Shown here piece by piece: positions 9,473 to 20,562 of a stretch of 64,000 bases of DNA. Below the pieces are notes generated by a model. That model was not told the origin of the DNA. It searched no databases and saw nothing but the letters and a program-made list of their open reading frames with translations. A program made the position numbers and the translations under genes. Numbering within the stretch: the first letter of the stretch is position 1; each line of letters starts with the position of its first letter. The DNA is from Isoetes taiwanensis (lineage: Eukaryota > Streptophyta > Lycopodiopsida > Isoetales > Isoetaceae): NCBI GenBank assembly GCA_021234155.1, contig JAJEKV010000096.1, positions 3,781,678-3,845,677 on the forward strand, read 5' to 3'.

Positions 9473-9814
9473 GTCCCTGAACGCCTAATTTTCTTTTACT
9501 TGTCTTGGTTTTCGACTCGAAGTCGAAAAGCTCGCGATCCTTTGATTTTCTATGTTACCTGGCTTTCTCGATCGCGAAATGAAAACCCCGATGATAATCG
9601 GAAAATGTTAGGATGGTAGGGCTTTCTCGACTTCGCGAGTGAAAAGTCCCTTGAATGTCTAATTTTCTTTTACTTCTTCGGGTTTCTCGCTGAGTCGAAA
9701 AGCTCGCATCCTTTGATTTTTACGTATTTACCACGGCTTTCGACTGCGAAATCGAAAACCCCGATGTCGGCAAATGTTAGGATGGTAGGGCTTTCTCGAC
9801 TTCGCCAGTCGAAA
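9473..9814. repeat. Two tandem units of about 173 and 169 bp, each with three palindromes
   Basis: 9473-9645 and 9646-9814 repeat the same text (GTCCCTGAACGCCTAATTTT-like start, ATGTTAGGATGGTAGGGC near the end). Each unit holds three eroded versions of the CTCGACTCGCGAGTCGAG palindrome (about 9510, 9561, 9622 and about 9681, 9737, 9790). A further eroded copy precedes them at 9446-9471. Confidence 0.75.
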
Positions 9815-9834
9815 TGAAAGTTTTAGAGAGTTAT

Positions 9835-10675
9835 TTACCTTACGTAGCCGGCACTCGCTGCTATTGTGTTACAGCGCAGTTGGCTAATCTTTGCCGTTTC
9901 GGTTCTTGGCGTCTCCGTAGAAAAGAACTCTGCGCGACTCTCGCTTGGCATATCTATCCTTGATCCTTTGCGGCACCTCCTTCTCTCGTTTGCAATACTT
10001 GAGCCCCTCACTTTGAATGCCGACCGCCTACAAACCCGAACCGGGACGTCTTTTTCCCTTCGAGATCTTCCTCGGACTTCCAAATGAACAACTCACCGGG
10101 CCGATCGCTAAAGGGATGACATCCGGCAGCATTGGATCTGCAGCGAGGATGTCGCACCATCGAGGTTCGGGGATCTCCAAATGTGTGCGGATTAAATTCC
10201 ACGTGGTTGAACAAGGCGGCATCTCCCGTGCAAACCTTCAGCCCGTCTAATGTCCAAAGCAGAAATTGTGTGATATTCCCAACCGATAATACCGAGCCCG
10301 GCCGCTCCATTTTTCGTGCCCCTCTCCGTGGAAATCGATCTGATCATCCGGATCCATTATTGGGGAGTCGACCATATCTTCGTCTCCTTAGCACATCCGA
10401 TTCCTCCCGTGGTGTCATCTTCCCCGTCTTTGTTTTTGGTGGACTTTTTGTGTATGAACCACAACTTCATTCCCCCCATCAGAGTGTTGTAGAGTCTTCA
10501 AAGACAAAAGAAGTGAAGCTCCCCTCAGATTGAACAGTTTTTCCCCGACTCGGAAATCTCCATACCAAGCTCCACGGATGTTAGGGTTTTGGCCTCCTTC
10601 ATCCCTTCCATCCTTCCACCCAAGGTTCGACAATTTAAAGGCGCCGGCCTTTTTTTTGCCCTTAGCCTTGCTCAT
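9835..10675 (-). pseudogene. Minus-strand ORF beginning MSKAKGKKK, unknown
   Basis: On the - strand an ATG at 10675 opens MSKAKGKKKAGAFKLSNLGW and an 86-codon frame; coding-like text continues in other frames to about 9835 (DSPIMDPDDQIDF, FGDPRTSMVRHPRCRSNAA, PGELFIWKSEEDLEGKK). This could be the N-terminus of the gene whose phosphatase end lies at 7.6-6.3 kb, with the palindrome tandem repeat at 9.47-9.81 kb in an intron. That link is inference from strand and order only. No domain recognised. Confidence 0.35.
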
Positions 10676-12000
10676 GGAAGAGTGAGAATAATTTGAAACC
10701 GCTAATTTTTGGTGTGATAGAACTTACTCTTTCCGGCGTCCCCGACATGTAGTGTTAAATGCTTCGAATCAAGCGCTGAGAGATCGGAGAGCACAACACC
10801 GATTTTCTTTGTACTTGTCTCCCTGAGCTCTTCTTGTCCCTTTGGTGTAGAAACAGATCTTTCTCCTTCCCACTTGTCGATACCTCGACATACCACCAAG
10901 AATCTGGCTGGCGTTTCAGAAGCTCGTCTCCGGTCCCTCGATGATCGAAGAATGGAGTTCGCCGATGATCACCGGTGAGTCCGAGGTGAATGCCGCAAGA
11001 AGAAAGGATGGATCGCTTAAGGTATTCCGACAAAAGAAAAACCTCGTGAGCTCACACGGGGTGTTTGTCTTCTTCTTCTTCTTTGTCGGCCGTAGAAGCA
11101 TCCCCTCCGGCGAGGCCTTCTTGGGCCAGAGTCGCCATGTCTCAGATGCCCCCTCATCTTCTTCCCGATCGGACCCCTCTCAGAATTAAGTTTCCTCCCA
11201 GGCCAGTGAGTTTTAGGACCGCATGTAAAAAAGATCGGGCGTGTTCTTTAGTTTGAATTTAAGGACATGCAATCATTTATAAAAACCGGGCTAAGGGTAC
11301 AAAGACGGTCGGCTTTAGCCCCCAAACACTATTTCGAAATTTAATCACATCAAGGGACTAAGTGAGCGGAGCGTGTTTATCTTCCTCTGCGCATTGGGGA
11401 CCTCGAGTTGGAGGGGAGCATCGACCGTAGTTTACTTTCGAATGGCGCCCAGCGACGCTGTAAGTCGCTAATGCCGGCCTTGCATATGTGTTTTTTTCCC
11501 CGACCGTCCCTATTGCAAGCGATGATTTGATCGATGAGCACGAGCTAAGGTAGGAAGCGGAGAGGAGCCGCGGAATCTGAACTCTACATCTGCGGCGCCA
11601 TGGAATGGGGATACGCCGAATCGTAGTGATACAAGTATTAGATGCGAATACACTCTTGATGAGACCGGCGAAGAAGCAAAGACTCTAGGTGAGGTCGCGG
11701 GATCCGTGATACAATGGGCCCAAGGAATTACTAGCGTGAAGAGGTGAGTTTGAGAGATGCCTATGTTATTTAAACGTAGAACATGCCGCCCGTGTTTAAA
11801 TAATGGAACCGCCGATAAGCTCGACGGATTCATCGTTTCCTTGTCCAAAGATTTTTCAGCCGAGATGATTTACTCGGGTTGAGAGATGCTTTCGGCAAAG
11901 GAAACAATGGATCGAGGTTAATGAACAGTTTCCGCTTTTAGGTGTCTTTTTCATGGAGTGTTTTCTTGGAATGTTGTACATAGATCGGGCTAGGTCTAAG
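10676..12000. other. Unassigned interior of the large transposon
   Basis: Contains only short frames on both strands, including a T-rich TTCTTCTTCTTC run near 11070. I recognise no domain, repeat or RNA gene here. Confidence 0.4.
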
Positions 12001-12004
12001 GCCC

Positions 12005-13130
12005 GGAGATGCGGTTCAAATGCATCCTCTTGTAGTTAGTCGGAGGGGCCTCCACCCAACCGAACCACTCCTCTCGCAATATTCGAGGAAGATGGTTCGA
12101 AGGAGAGTGGCTCTCGCATTGTGGCTAGAGGCACTTGGGACTAAAAACAGGAGAATACAAAGTGCATGGTTGTAGAGAATGCAAGCCTTGGCTTCCTCTC
12201 ACGTGGTTTCTCTGTGGTTAGTTGTAGAGGCCTCCACCGGTCGAGCCCCTCCCCTCGCAATATTCGGCGAAGATGGTTCAAGGAGAGTGACTCGACTAGG
12301 TAGAGGCCACCTGCGACCACAATGTGAGAATTGGTCGGCTAGAGGATTCTCGACTAGCTTGAGTCGAGAATCATTGTTTTCCCCGTGTCTACATTCTCGA
12401 CTTCGCAAATTCGAGAATGCCTTAAGCATCGAGAACTCGGAGGAGTACACATGGAGTGCGGTTGGGTAAGGCATTCCCGACTTTCATGACCGAAGAATGC
12501 ATCTGACAAGCTCGTGGTTTCCCACGTGGGTTCTAAAGAGTGGGCTATGACGATCAAAACAACTTCCCTTCCGCCAATGTCAGGAAGATAGAAGGAGAGT
12601 TGTTAAGACTGTCTAGCCAGCCAGTGCACTAGAGGCGGCGTTTTCTCCGACTCACGAGTCGAGAAAGCGGCCAGCACCTCTGTGGTTAGTTGCCGAGGCC
12701 TCCACCCAATCGAGGCCCATCCCCTTCGCAATATTCAGACGAAGATGGTTCGAAGGAGACAGTCTTTGATTGGGTAGAGGCCATCGCGACCACAATAAAG
12801 GAGAATTGGGTTGCTAAGAGTTGGCTGCGGTGAGGCAGGTGAAAACCACTTCCCGCGCAATGTCCGAGGAAGATAGGAGAGTGGTTAAGATCGTCTCTTA
12901 CAGCCAGCTCTAGAGTGCACTAGAGCACCTCGTTTTTCTTGACTCCACGAAGTCGAGCCAGCACCTCTCGGTGGTTAGTCGCCAGGCCTCCCACCCGTCC
13001 GGAGCAGTCCCTTCGCGAATATTCGATGAGCATAGTTCGGCGAGAGTGGCCTCGTTTCCCGTGGAGGGTACAAGGCGACCGCAAAGGACCATTGGCGGGG
13101 ATCACATTCTCGACTCACGAACGAAGGTCG
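12005..13130. repeat. Degenerate tandem repeat with palindromes
   Basis: The block GTGGTTAGT..GAGGCCTCCACCC..TCGCAATATTCG..GAAGATGGTTCGAAGGAGAGT recurs near 12015, 12218, 12677 and 12968. A second block (AACAACTTCCC..AATGTC..GGAAGATAG..GAGAGT) recurs near 12560 and 12845. Palindrome copies sit at regular places between blocks (about 12346, 12393, 12470, 12640, 12932, 13107), several still near-symmetrical. Unit spacing varies from about 200 to 460 bp. Confidence 0.6.
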
Positions 13131-14282
13131 CAGCTAGCCGTTCTAAACAATGTGAAGACATTGGGTAGCTTGTGCAATCCCCGAATCGCCAAGTCGAATC
13201 CCTCAACCCAACCAGCGGTCAGTGTACACTCCCTCTTCTACCTCGCTGGTCGAGAAGAAGGCCCCAGACTTCTGGATCGTGGCAAAGTATGTATTCTCAA
13301 CTCACCACTCCCATACGCATGTCTCCCCGTTAGATTTCTTTGTGAGTTAGAAATGGAGATTCCGTGAAGCAATTCCTATTCTTAGTTCTTCTTTGGGAGA
13401 AAAGACATTCCTAGTTATGTTACTGTTAATGCTCTGCAATATCTTACTTCCTAACACCGGTCTCGATGATTTCTATCTCGGTTGCTTGCTACTACTCTAA
13501 CCACTATTCTCACTTGTGCACATACAATGTATTCAATTCAACCACAAGCAAGAAAAAAAGATAACAAAAAAATAAAAAACAATACAAAGGGAAAACAGAT
13601 AACGAGAGAGATTAGTGAGATTAATGAGAAAACAGAGAACAAGCGGGAGAACAAGAGAAAATGAGATTAAAAAGGGTATGATATTACAAAACATACCCGG
13701 AAGATTTGCTTGGATGAGGAGGAGGCTTCCGTGTTCTGGTTCCATGTGGGTATAGTGGATTAAGCAAAGCGTGAATAAGGATTTGTCGGTCAGAAATTGT
13801 ATCAGGGGATTAATAAGAGCCTCTAACAACAGAATATAAGTAAAAATGCACTAAAGGACTTACGTAAAAACTAAAAAGCAGCACTAAAAGGGCCTCACTT
13901 TCTTCTCAGCGGTAACGCACTCGAACAATGAATCTGCGGAGAACCGGTGGCTGAAGCCGTCCCGATCCGTCGACCAAAGCCTTTGGCATATAAGATGGCC
14001 TTGGAATCGCTTCGGTTCGATCGATCACCGATCGGAAAAGCGGGCACTTGAGGAAAACACAGAGCTCGAAGAGTGATCAGAAAAAACAGGGGAGGAAGAA
14101 TGGTCGGGGGGGAGAGGAAGAGGGTGCAGTTAATTCTGGCTGCACCCTCGAACCTCATAAAAGTGCAATAATAAACTTCTGTCACATGTGGGCCATGCCC
14201 TCCATGACGTGGCAGTGCGGATTGCTGACATGGCCACGGTTTCAGCCTCTGAAGAGGCGCCACGTGGCCGTGACAAGATATG
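13131..14282. other. Unassigned interior, no gene recognised
   Basis: 13530-13680 is a purine-rich AGAAAAAAAGATAAC-type stretch. 13890-14280 has short - strand frames without recognisable domains. CACGTGG and GACGTGG motifs near 14205-14270 are isolated and not interpretable as regulation here. Confidence 0.35.
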
Positions 14283-14449
14283 AAAGGGTAGGTTATATGT
14301 TTATATATGTTATCTTATGTATTTAATAAGGTTTCAATGGTTATATATGGTTACAATGTTTACATATGGTTTAGAATGAGTGTGGTTGTATGCTTTAATA
14401 TGGTTATATGATTTTAGTTAATATGGTTGTATGATTTAATATGGTTATA
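14283..14449. repeat. AT-rich microrepeat (TATGGTTATATG type)
   Basis: Irregular repeats of TATGGTT/TTATATG. The same type of text resumes right after the Helitron at 17361-17430, so this stretch was split by that insertion. Confidence 0.6.
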
Positions 14450-14579
14450 TCTTATATTATAATGTTATACCGTAATTCTTGGATCAAGCCCTAATTTGAG
14501 ATCATCTGAGTGCATCCGAAGGCCGAGATTTATTGCACGACTTACTATCACCATGATTGGTCGTACTTTGATCTCTTAA

Positions 14580-17285
14580 GGGGAAAGGGTAAAGGAAAAA
14601 GGGGGGAAAGGAAAAAGGGAAGAGACAAGAGAGAATGTGAAGGGCGAAAAGGCACGGGAAAAGGGAGAAAAGCAAAGGGAAAAGGGTGGGGATAAGAGAA
14701 GAGAAAAAAGCATGAAAAAATGAAAAGGGAAAGAATAAAGAAAAGGGAAGGGGGAAAAGGTACCTGGAGAAAGAGCATGAGGGAAAAGGGAAGAGATAAA
14801 GTGGTAAAGGGAAGAGGAAAGGGCACTGGAAAAAAAAGGAAGAAGGAAAGATTGAAGAAAGGGGAAAAGAGAGGAGAAAAAAAGCATTGAAAAAGGGAAG
14901 TAAAAAAGGGCATGGGAAAAGGGAGAACAGCGTTGAAGAAAGAGGAAAAAGGAAGGGAAAAATGGCATAGGAAAAGGAAACGGAAAAAGAAAAGGAAAGG
15001 GAAAAGGAAAAAGAAAAGAAAAAAGGAAAAAGAAAAAGAGAGAGGGAAATGGAGGGAAAAAAGTGAATCGAGAAAAGGGGAAGACTAAAAGGTTGGGAAA
15101 ATGAGGAAGAGGGAAGGGAAAAGGGAGAACAAGAAAAGGATGGGGAGAAGGGAAGAAATAAGGGAAAGTGAGAAGAAAGAAAAAGGAAAGGGAAAAGGGG
15201 GAAAGGGAACATAAAAAAAAGGCATGAGAAAAAGGGAAAAATGTAAACAAGAAAAGGGAAGGGGGAAAGGGCATGATATAAAAGGGAAGAGGAAAATGGC
15301 GAAGAAATAGAAAAAATAAAAGGAAAAAAAAAGGGGAAGAAAGAAAAGGTGGGAAAAGGAGGAAAATAAGAAAAGAAAACAAATGTGGAAATGCATGGGA
15401 AAAGGGAAAAGGAAAAAGGAAAATGAAAGGAAGGAAAAAGGGCACGAGGAAAGGATCGGGAAAGGAGGAAAACAAGAAAAAAATCCATTAGGAAAGGGAA
15501 GCAGGGGAGCGAGGGAAAAGGGGAAGAAAACATGGGAAGAGGAAAAGAGAAAATAAAAAGGAAGGGGGAAAAGAAGAAAAAATCACACGGGAAAAAGAGA
15601 AGTGGGAAAGGGTGGGAAAAGGAGGAAAAGGAAAGCACAGGAAAAATAGAAAGAAGAAAGGGGTGGAAAAAAAGGGAAGGGAAAAAGAGCGTAAGAGAAG
15701 AGAAATGGAAAAGAAAAAAGGAGGGAAAAGGGAAAAAGGTGGAGGGGGTGGGAAAAGAGGAAAATGGGAAAAGGGAAGAGAAAAAGGGAACATAGAAAAC
15801 GGGAAGGGAGAAAGGGTGAGGAGATGGGAAAAAGGAAGGTAAAAAGGGCATGGAAAACGGGAAGGGAAAAAAAAGGAGGAGAAAAGGGCACCCAAAAAAA
15901 GGAAGAGCGAAAGGCTGGAAATGGAGGGAAAGATAAGGGAAAAAGGTAAACAAGAAAAGGGAAGGGGGAAAGGGCATGAGATAAAAAGGAAGAGGAAAAT
16001 GGCGAAGAAATAGAAAAAAAAGGGGGAAGAGAGAAAGCGTGGAAAAAGGAGGAAAATAAGTATAGGAAAATAAGAAAAGAAAACAATGTGGAAAGGCATG
16101 GGAAAAGGGAAAAGGAAAAGGAAAGGAAGGAAAAAGGGCATGGAAAACGGGAGAGGAAAAAGAAAAAAGGAGGAGAAAAGGGCACCCAAAAAAAGGAAGA
16201 GCGAAAGGCTGGGAAATGGAGGAAAAGATAAGGGAAAATAGGCATGGAAAAAAGCGACACTAAAAGATTGAGGAAAAGAGAAGACATGGAAAAAGGGTGG
16301 GGAAAAGAGAAGGCATGGAAAAAGGTGAAGGGAAAGGGAGAAGGGCATGGAAAAAGGAGAAGAAGGAAAGGGTGGGGAAAGGAGGAAAAGGAAAGGGAAA
16401 AAGGTTATCGGAAAAAGGGAAGAGGGAAAGGAAGGAACGGGGTGGGGATACGGGAAAAGGGAAAAGAGGAAAATAGGAAAAGGGAAGAGAAAAAGGGAAC
16501 ATAGAAAACGGGAAGGGAGAAAGGGTGAGGAGATGGGAAAAGGGAAGGTAAAAAGGGCATGGAAAACGGGAAGGGAAAAAAAAAGGAGGAGAAAAGGGCA
16601 CCCAAAAAAAGGAAGAGCGAAAGGCTGGAAATGGAGGGAAAGATAAGGGAAAAAGGTAAACAAGAAAAGGGAAGGGGGAAAGGGCATGAGATAAAAAGGA
16701 AGAGGAAAATGGCGAAGAAATAGAAAAAAAAAAGGGAAAGAGAGAAAGGGTGGAAAAAGGAGGAAAATAAGTATAGGAAAATAAGAAAAGAAAACAATGT
16801 GGAAAGGCATGGGAAAAGGGAAAAGGAAAAGGAAATGAAGGAAAAAGGGCATGGAAAACGAGAGAGGAAAAAGAAAAAAGGAGGAGAAAAGGGCACCCAA
16901 AAAAAGGAAGAGCGAAAGGCTGGGAAATGGAGGAAAAGATAAGGGAAAATAGGCATGGAAAAAAGCGACACTAAAAGATTGAGGAAAAGAGAAGACATGG
17001 AAAAAGGGTGGGGAAAAGAGAAGGCATGGAAAAAGGTGAAGGGAAAGGGAGAAGGGCATGGAAAAAGGAGAAGAAGGAAAGGGTGGGGAAAGGAGGAAAA
17101 GGAAAGGGAAAAAGGTTATCGGAAAAAGGGAAGACGGAAAGGAAGGAACGGGGTGGGGAAACAAGGAAATATATGCGAAAAAACGGGAAAAAATTGAAAA
17201 GAAAAAGAAACGTGTATAGAAAATAAGAAAAAGTGAAATACGGGATAGAGCAAAACGGAAAGGGAAACAGAAAGGGAAAGGTATA
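14580..17285 (+). repeat. 2.7-kb GGAAAA-type polypurine tract
   Basis: Almost only A and G on the + strand (AAGGGAAAAGG, GGAAAAAGGG, with scattered GGCATGG and GGCACCC interruptions). A unit of about 711 bp is tandemly duplicated (about 15780-16490 and 16491-17200; for example the ACACTAAAAGATTGAGG segment at 16258 and 16969). Long open frames on the - strand are a by-product of lacking stops in CCTTTT text and are not genes. Confidence 0.9.
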
Positions 17286-17324
17286 GGGCTTTTCTCACTA
17301 CAGCCAAAAACATTTATAGGCTCT

Positions 17325-17360
17325 CAACTTACGCCCAGCAATGTTGGGTACCATTACTAG
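17325..17360 (+). other. Helitron 3' hairpin and CTAG end (H1)
   Basis: GCCCAGCAATGTTGGG hairpin followed by TACCATTACTAG; compare GCCCAGCAACGCTGGGC + ACCATTACTAG at 59009-59036. Confidence 0.8.
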
Positions 17361-17844
17361 TTTAATATGTTTGTATGGTTTTATATGGTTCATATGGTCA
17401 TATTTGTGGTGTTTGGGGCTATATGGTTTTAATGTGAGCTTTTTCATTCAGGGAGCATGTGAGATGAGTAAAATGGAGCCAGGGAAGTCCAGCAGAGGCC
17501 ATTGCCCTAGGCTCCAATGGAGGAAGATGGGTTGCCTTTTGTTGCACCCTTTGCAAACTGCAACTACGGTATTTGGCAGAGGGCATAATAACTGCAGCTT
17601 GATCCATTTGATAGTGTGAATGATGAGAGGTTGGGAGATGAACATCTTGGAGTTGGCATTGTGAAGCTTCTTATCGGGTTGATACAATCATGTCCCGGGA
17701 AGCTCTAGTGATTGCATTGTGTGCTCGGGGCTCCGGAGTCCCGAGCTCGGTTGAGATGGCCAATTAGATATATTACACACAAGAATGGTGATACTCTAGA
17801 ATGCCCTCTTCGAACTACACACCCCAAGGCCCACCCAAGGCCAT
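17361..17844 (+). other. 5' flank or first part of transposase gene
   Basis: AT-rich microrepeat to about 17430, then coding-like text in mixed frames (for example SSRGHCPRLQWRKMGCLLLH). It may contain the transposase N-terminus but I cannot fix a start or frame. Confidence 0.35.
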
Positions 17845-20391
17845 GTGGAAGATTTGGTGGTCGATGAGCATCCTTTGATCACAAGGAAGAGACGCTATGT
17901 CTTTCATAAAAAGGCGACCAAAAGGGTGCCCAAGAGGCCTAGAAGTGACAAATATTTAGAAAGGATGGAAAGTATGGCACCAACCAAAGAAAACACGGAG
18001 GCCATTAGGGGACAAGAGTGTTGCAACCTAGATTGCACAAAGGCAAAGACAATGTGGATGACCTCGTGCGAGATAAGGTCCCAATACATTGGACAGCTTC
18101 AAAAAGATAGGATTAATTTCATTTACTCCTTGTGTAGGAATTCCAGCTATGATGAAAACACGGGGCTGGCTACTATATCAATTGAGGGGCATGAAGGTAT
18201 GCATGAGAGCATTGAGATGGATTCTTGGGGTGAGCAAGTCTTCATTTTACGATCTTTGGGAGCAGGTTAGAAAAAGGCACACTTTGTTCCAACATGGTAA
18301 TGCACTCACTTTGAAACCTAGAGCAAATACTCTAAAGGCCATTGCAGTCTTGAGAGCTTTGTGAGATACATGTCTCAATCTATGCCCCACAAGTCGAAGG
18401 TGAACGAAAGCACGATTGTGCGAGTGGTGCAAAGAGTGTTGCCACAACACTATATCCAAAAGGAGTGCCTTAAGGAGGTCAACTCCATCCTAGAAACCAC
18501 TTTGGAGGTAGGCCTCTTTCTCAATCACATTTCAGCAAGTTATGGAGCACTCACTTCTCGGACGTGAGTGTCCTACAACACATGCCATTCTCAAAGTGCA
18601 ACACTTGCATTCAACTCAAGGATACACTTGCATCAACTGCAATAGAGAAAGAAAGAATGGCAATTAGGGAGCAATTTGCAGATCACCAAAGGGACCAAAT
18701 ATCATGTAGACAGTTGTATTGGCAGTGGAGAACATTTTTACGAGATGCAAATGGACAAATTTTTGTGTATAATTCATGATAAGATGGACCAACACAAGAC
18801 TTTCTTGCCAAAGCTAGATCCTTTACCCAAGCGTTGTCAAAACGCTTTTTGATAAAAGTAAGTCCGGGCGGGTGTATTAACACATGGTCATGGAACTGGA
18901 ACATATGGTCATTTTGTGCTTGATCTATGGAGAGATGATCCAAACTTCCATGTGAGCTCTATTTTCAAGTGCCTGAGAACACTAGAGAAAGGATCGATAG
19001 AAGGGAGGAGGTATTCCCCTTCAAAGACCCATTTTGAGGCTTTGATGGATGATCAACCGCTTTGTTACCAAAGGCGGATAAAAAGCTCACATCCAAGGTG
19101 TCTAGTGAATCAAGGAGGACTTGGGATGATTTCCCCTTACTTGAGAAATCACCGCCTGAGGAGCTATGTGTTTCAGTTGGACAACCGTTGGAAAGAAAAA
19201 CAAGAATAGATGGATGTTTGGGGCAATGTCATACTTGGATGTGATGGGAGTATTCAAAGTTGTGAAAGTGGGATTCATGATGGTTGGGCATACGCATGAT
19301 GATATAGATGGATTCTTTGGAACTTTCTCCACCAAGCTCAAGAGAGAAAACGTGACCACTCTCCACGAACTAATGGATGTGTTTGAGAGCTGCATTGACC
19401 CCAACCCAATGGCTTTCTTGATGGATGAGGTTGCGGTTGGAAATCATTTGTAGAAGGATACTTGCTAGATGGTAAGGACCAGTTATTGACAGACACACAA
19501 AGCCACTTCAGTTCAAGTTTTGGGTTAGGGATGGAATACCAATCATGCAATATAAGTGGAGACCAGGTGACAAGTTGTGGATGCCCGTACAAGGTATCGA
19601 GTTGTGGCAAAGGGGTGCTCTTCTGGTGAAGTTCTCATTCCTAAAGGGCAGCCAAAACCACTACCTCCCTTCAAGGCAGATCAAAGACTCTAGCCAACCG
19701 GTGAAGGGCATCAAGGATTACATAACGCACCGGGATGATGTTCAAAATGGAAAGCACACCTCCACTCTTAAGAAAAATCAAATGGACTCCCCTAATCAAG
19801 TCTTTGGGAGAAAGTTGTGACATGCTTGGAACCCAACGACCATGTGGGAGGGAGCTAAGAGACGGGTTCTTGCCAGAGTCAAGATGGGAGGGTTCTCAAG
19901 GTGCAAGCACGTCTAAGAATGCTCACTTGGGTCCCAACAAGGGTTCCAAGTGGTTTGTGGGAAGTAAGGCCTCAAAGCCGAAGTGGTTTGATCTTCCTGA
20001 GTGGGATCCCTTTGAGGACATCAAGGAAGGATACTTTGTGCTAGTAAGGCCTGATGATGAGGACTGTCCAATATGGTTAGGGGTGGCACTCTCTGATGTA
20101 ACAACCACTATGCCTGATGGAGAGGAGTTGCGTCCTGGATTCCAAATTCAATATTGGGAGCCCATTGGGAGACACAAGAAGGGCAACTTGAAGGAGCAAT
20201 ACACTGACTGCTGGGAGAAGAAGTGGAGGGCAAATCATGCTGACCCTCAAAGGAGGGAATTGGTGGAGTGTGTGGTATGGTCATATCCAAGTTCTCACAT
20301 TGCAAAGGACAACACACACAAGATCCCAAGAAGGGAGATGGACAAGGCCATGAGCAACCTCCATGCTATATCCCTGTATGAGGGTACATAA
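17845..20391 (+). pseudogene. DUF7869-family putative transposase, decayed
   Basis: Pieces in several + frames follow the order I know for DUF7869 proteins. There is a basic N-part (KRPRSDK), a Cys cluster (ECCNLDC), LGVSKSSFYDLW, MPHKSKVN with VVQRVLPQHYIQKECLKEVN, and FSKCNTCIQLKD. The presumed catalytic core follows: IIHDKMDQHKTFLPKLDP (about 18766), YVFQLDN and KNKNRWMFGAMSYLD (about 19168-19240), and VGHTHDDIDGFFGTFSTKL (about 19279-19335). The last part (19735-20391, 218 codons) has EGYFVLVRPDDED and QIQYWEPIGRHKKG, with the stop at 20389-20391. The conserved Asp residues suggest an RNase H-like nuclease. It lies 196 bp from the right TIR, which fits a transposase. Many frameshifts and stops; inactive as read. 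Confidence 0.75.
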
Positions 20392-20562
20392 TATTGAGAA
20401 GTTTGAAAACTTTCTCAACTAGTGGTTTGTAAAATTTATGAGGAAAACAAGTAACCCAATTCTATGTGTGTCATGTGTAATTCTATTCAAGCAATCAATT
20501 CAGAAATTTCTTTTATGGTGTGTGAGTCCCATTTTCAGTCCGAGTCCCAAAATTCAAGATTT
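20392..20562. other. Right subterminal region of the large transposon
   Basis: Between the transposase stop and the right TIR. AGTCCCA/GAGTCCC motifs occur at about 20525, 20542 and 20563, echoing the TIR end GTCCCAC; such subterminal repeats are typical transposase contacts. Confidence 0.5.

Larger units (their letters stand above)
14450..17360 (+). mobile_element. Non-autonomous polypurine Helitron H1, 2.9 kb
   Basis: 5' end TCTTATATTATAATG after an A (14449). 3' end is a short hairpin CCCAGCAATGTTGGG, then TACCATTACTAG ending at 17360 and followed by T. This is the Helitron rule: A|TC...CTRR|T, hairpin about 10-12 bases from the end, no target duplication. The same ends flank the second polypurine unit at 59037-60394; about 100 bp at the 5' side are nearly identical between them. 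No Rep/helicase gene is present. The body is almost pure purine on the + strand. Confidence 0.85.

Noticed and set aside
2132-13130. CRISPR-like array from the repeated palindromes
   Set aside because: Spacing is irregular, there are no uniform spacers and the context is a plant transposon.
14502-17164. Very long minus-strand open frames (491 and 558 codons) made of Phe, Pro, Ser and Leu
   Set aside because: They are the complement of the polypurine tract, where stop codons are rare by composition; no domain and no sensible start.
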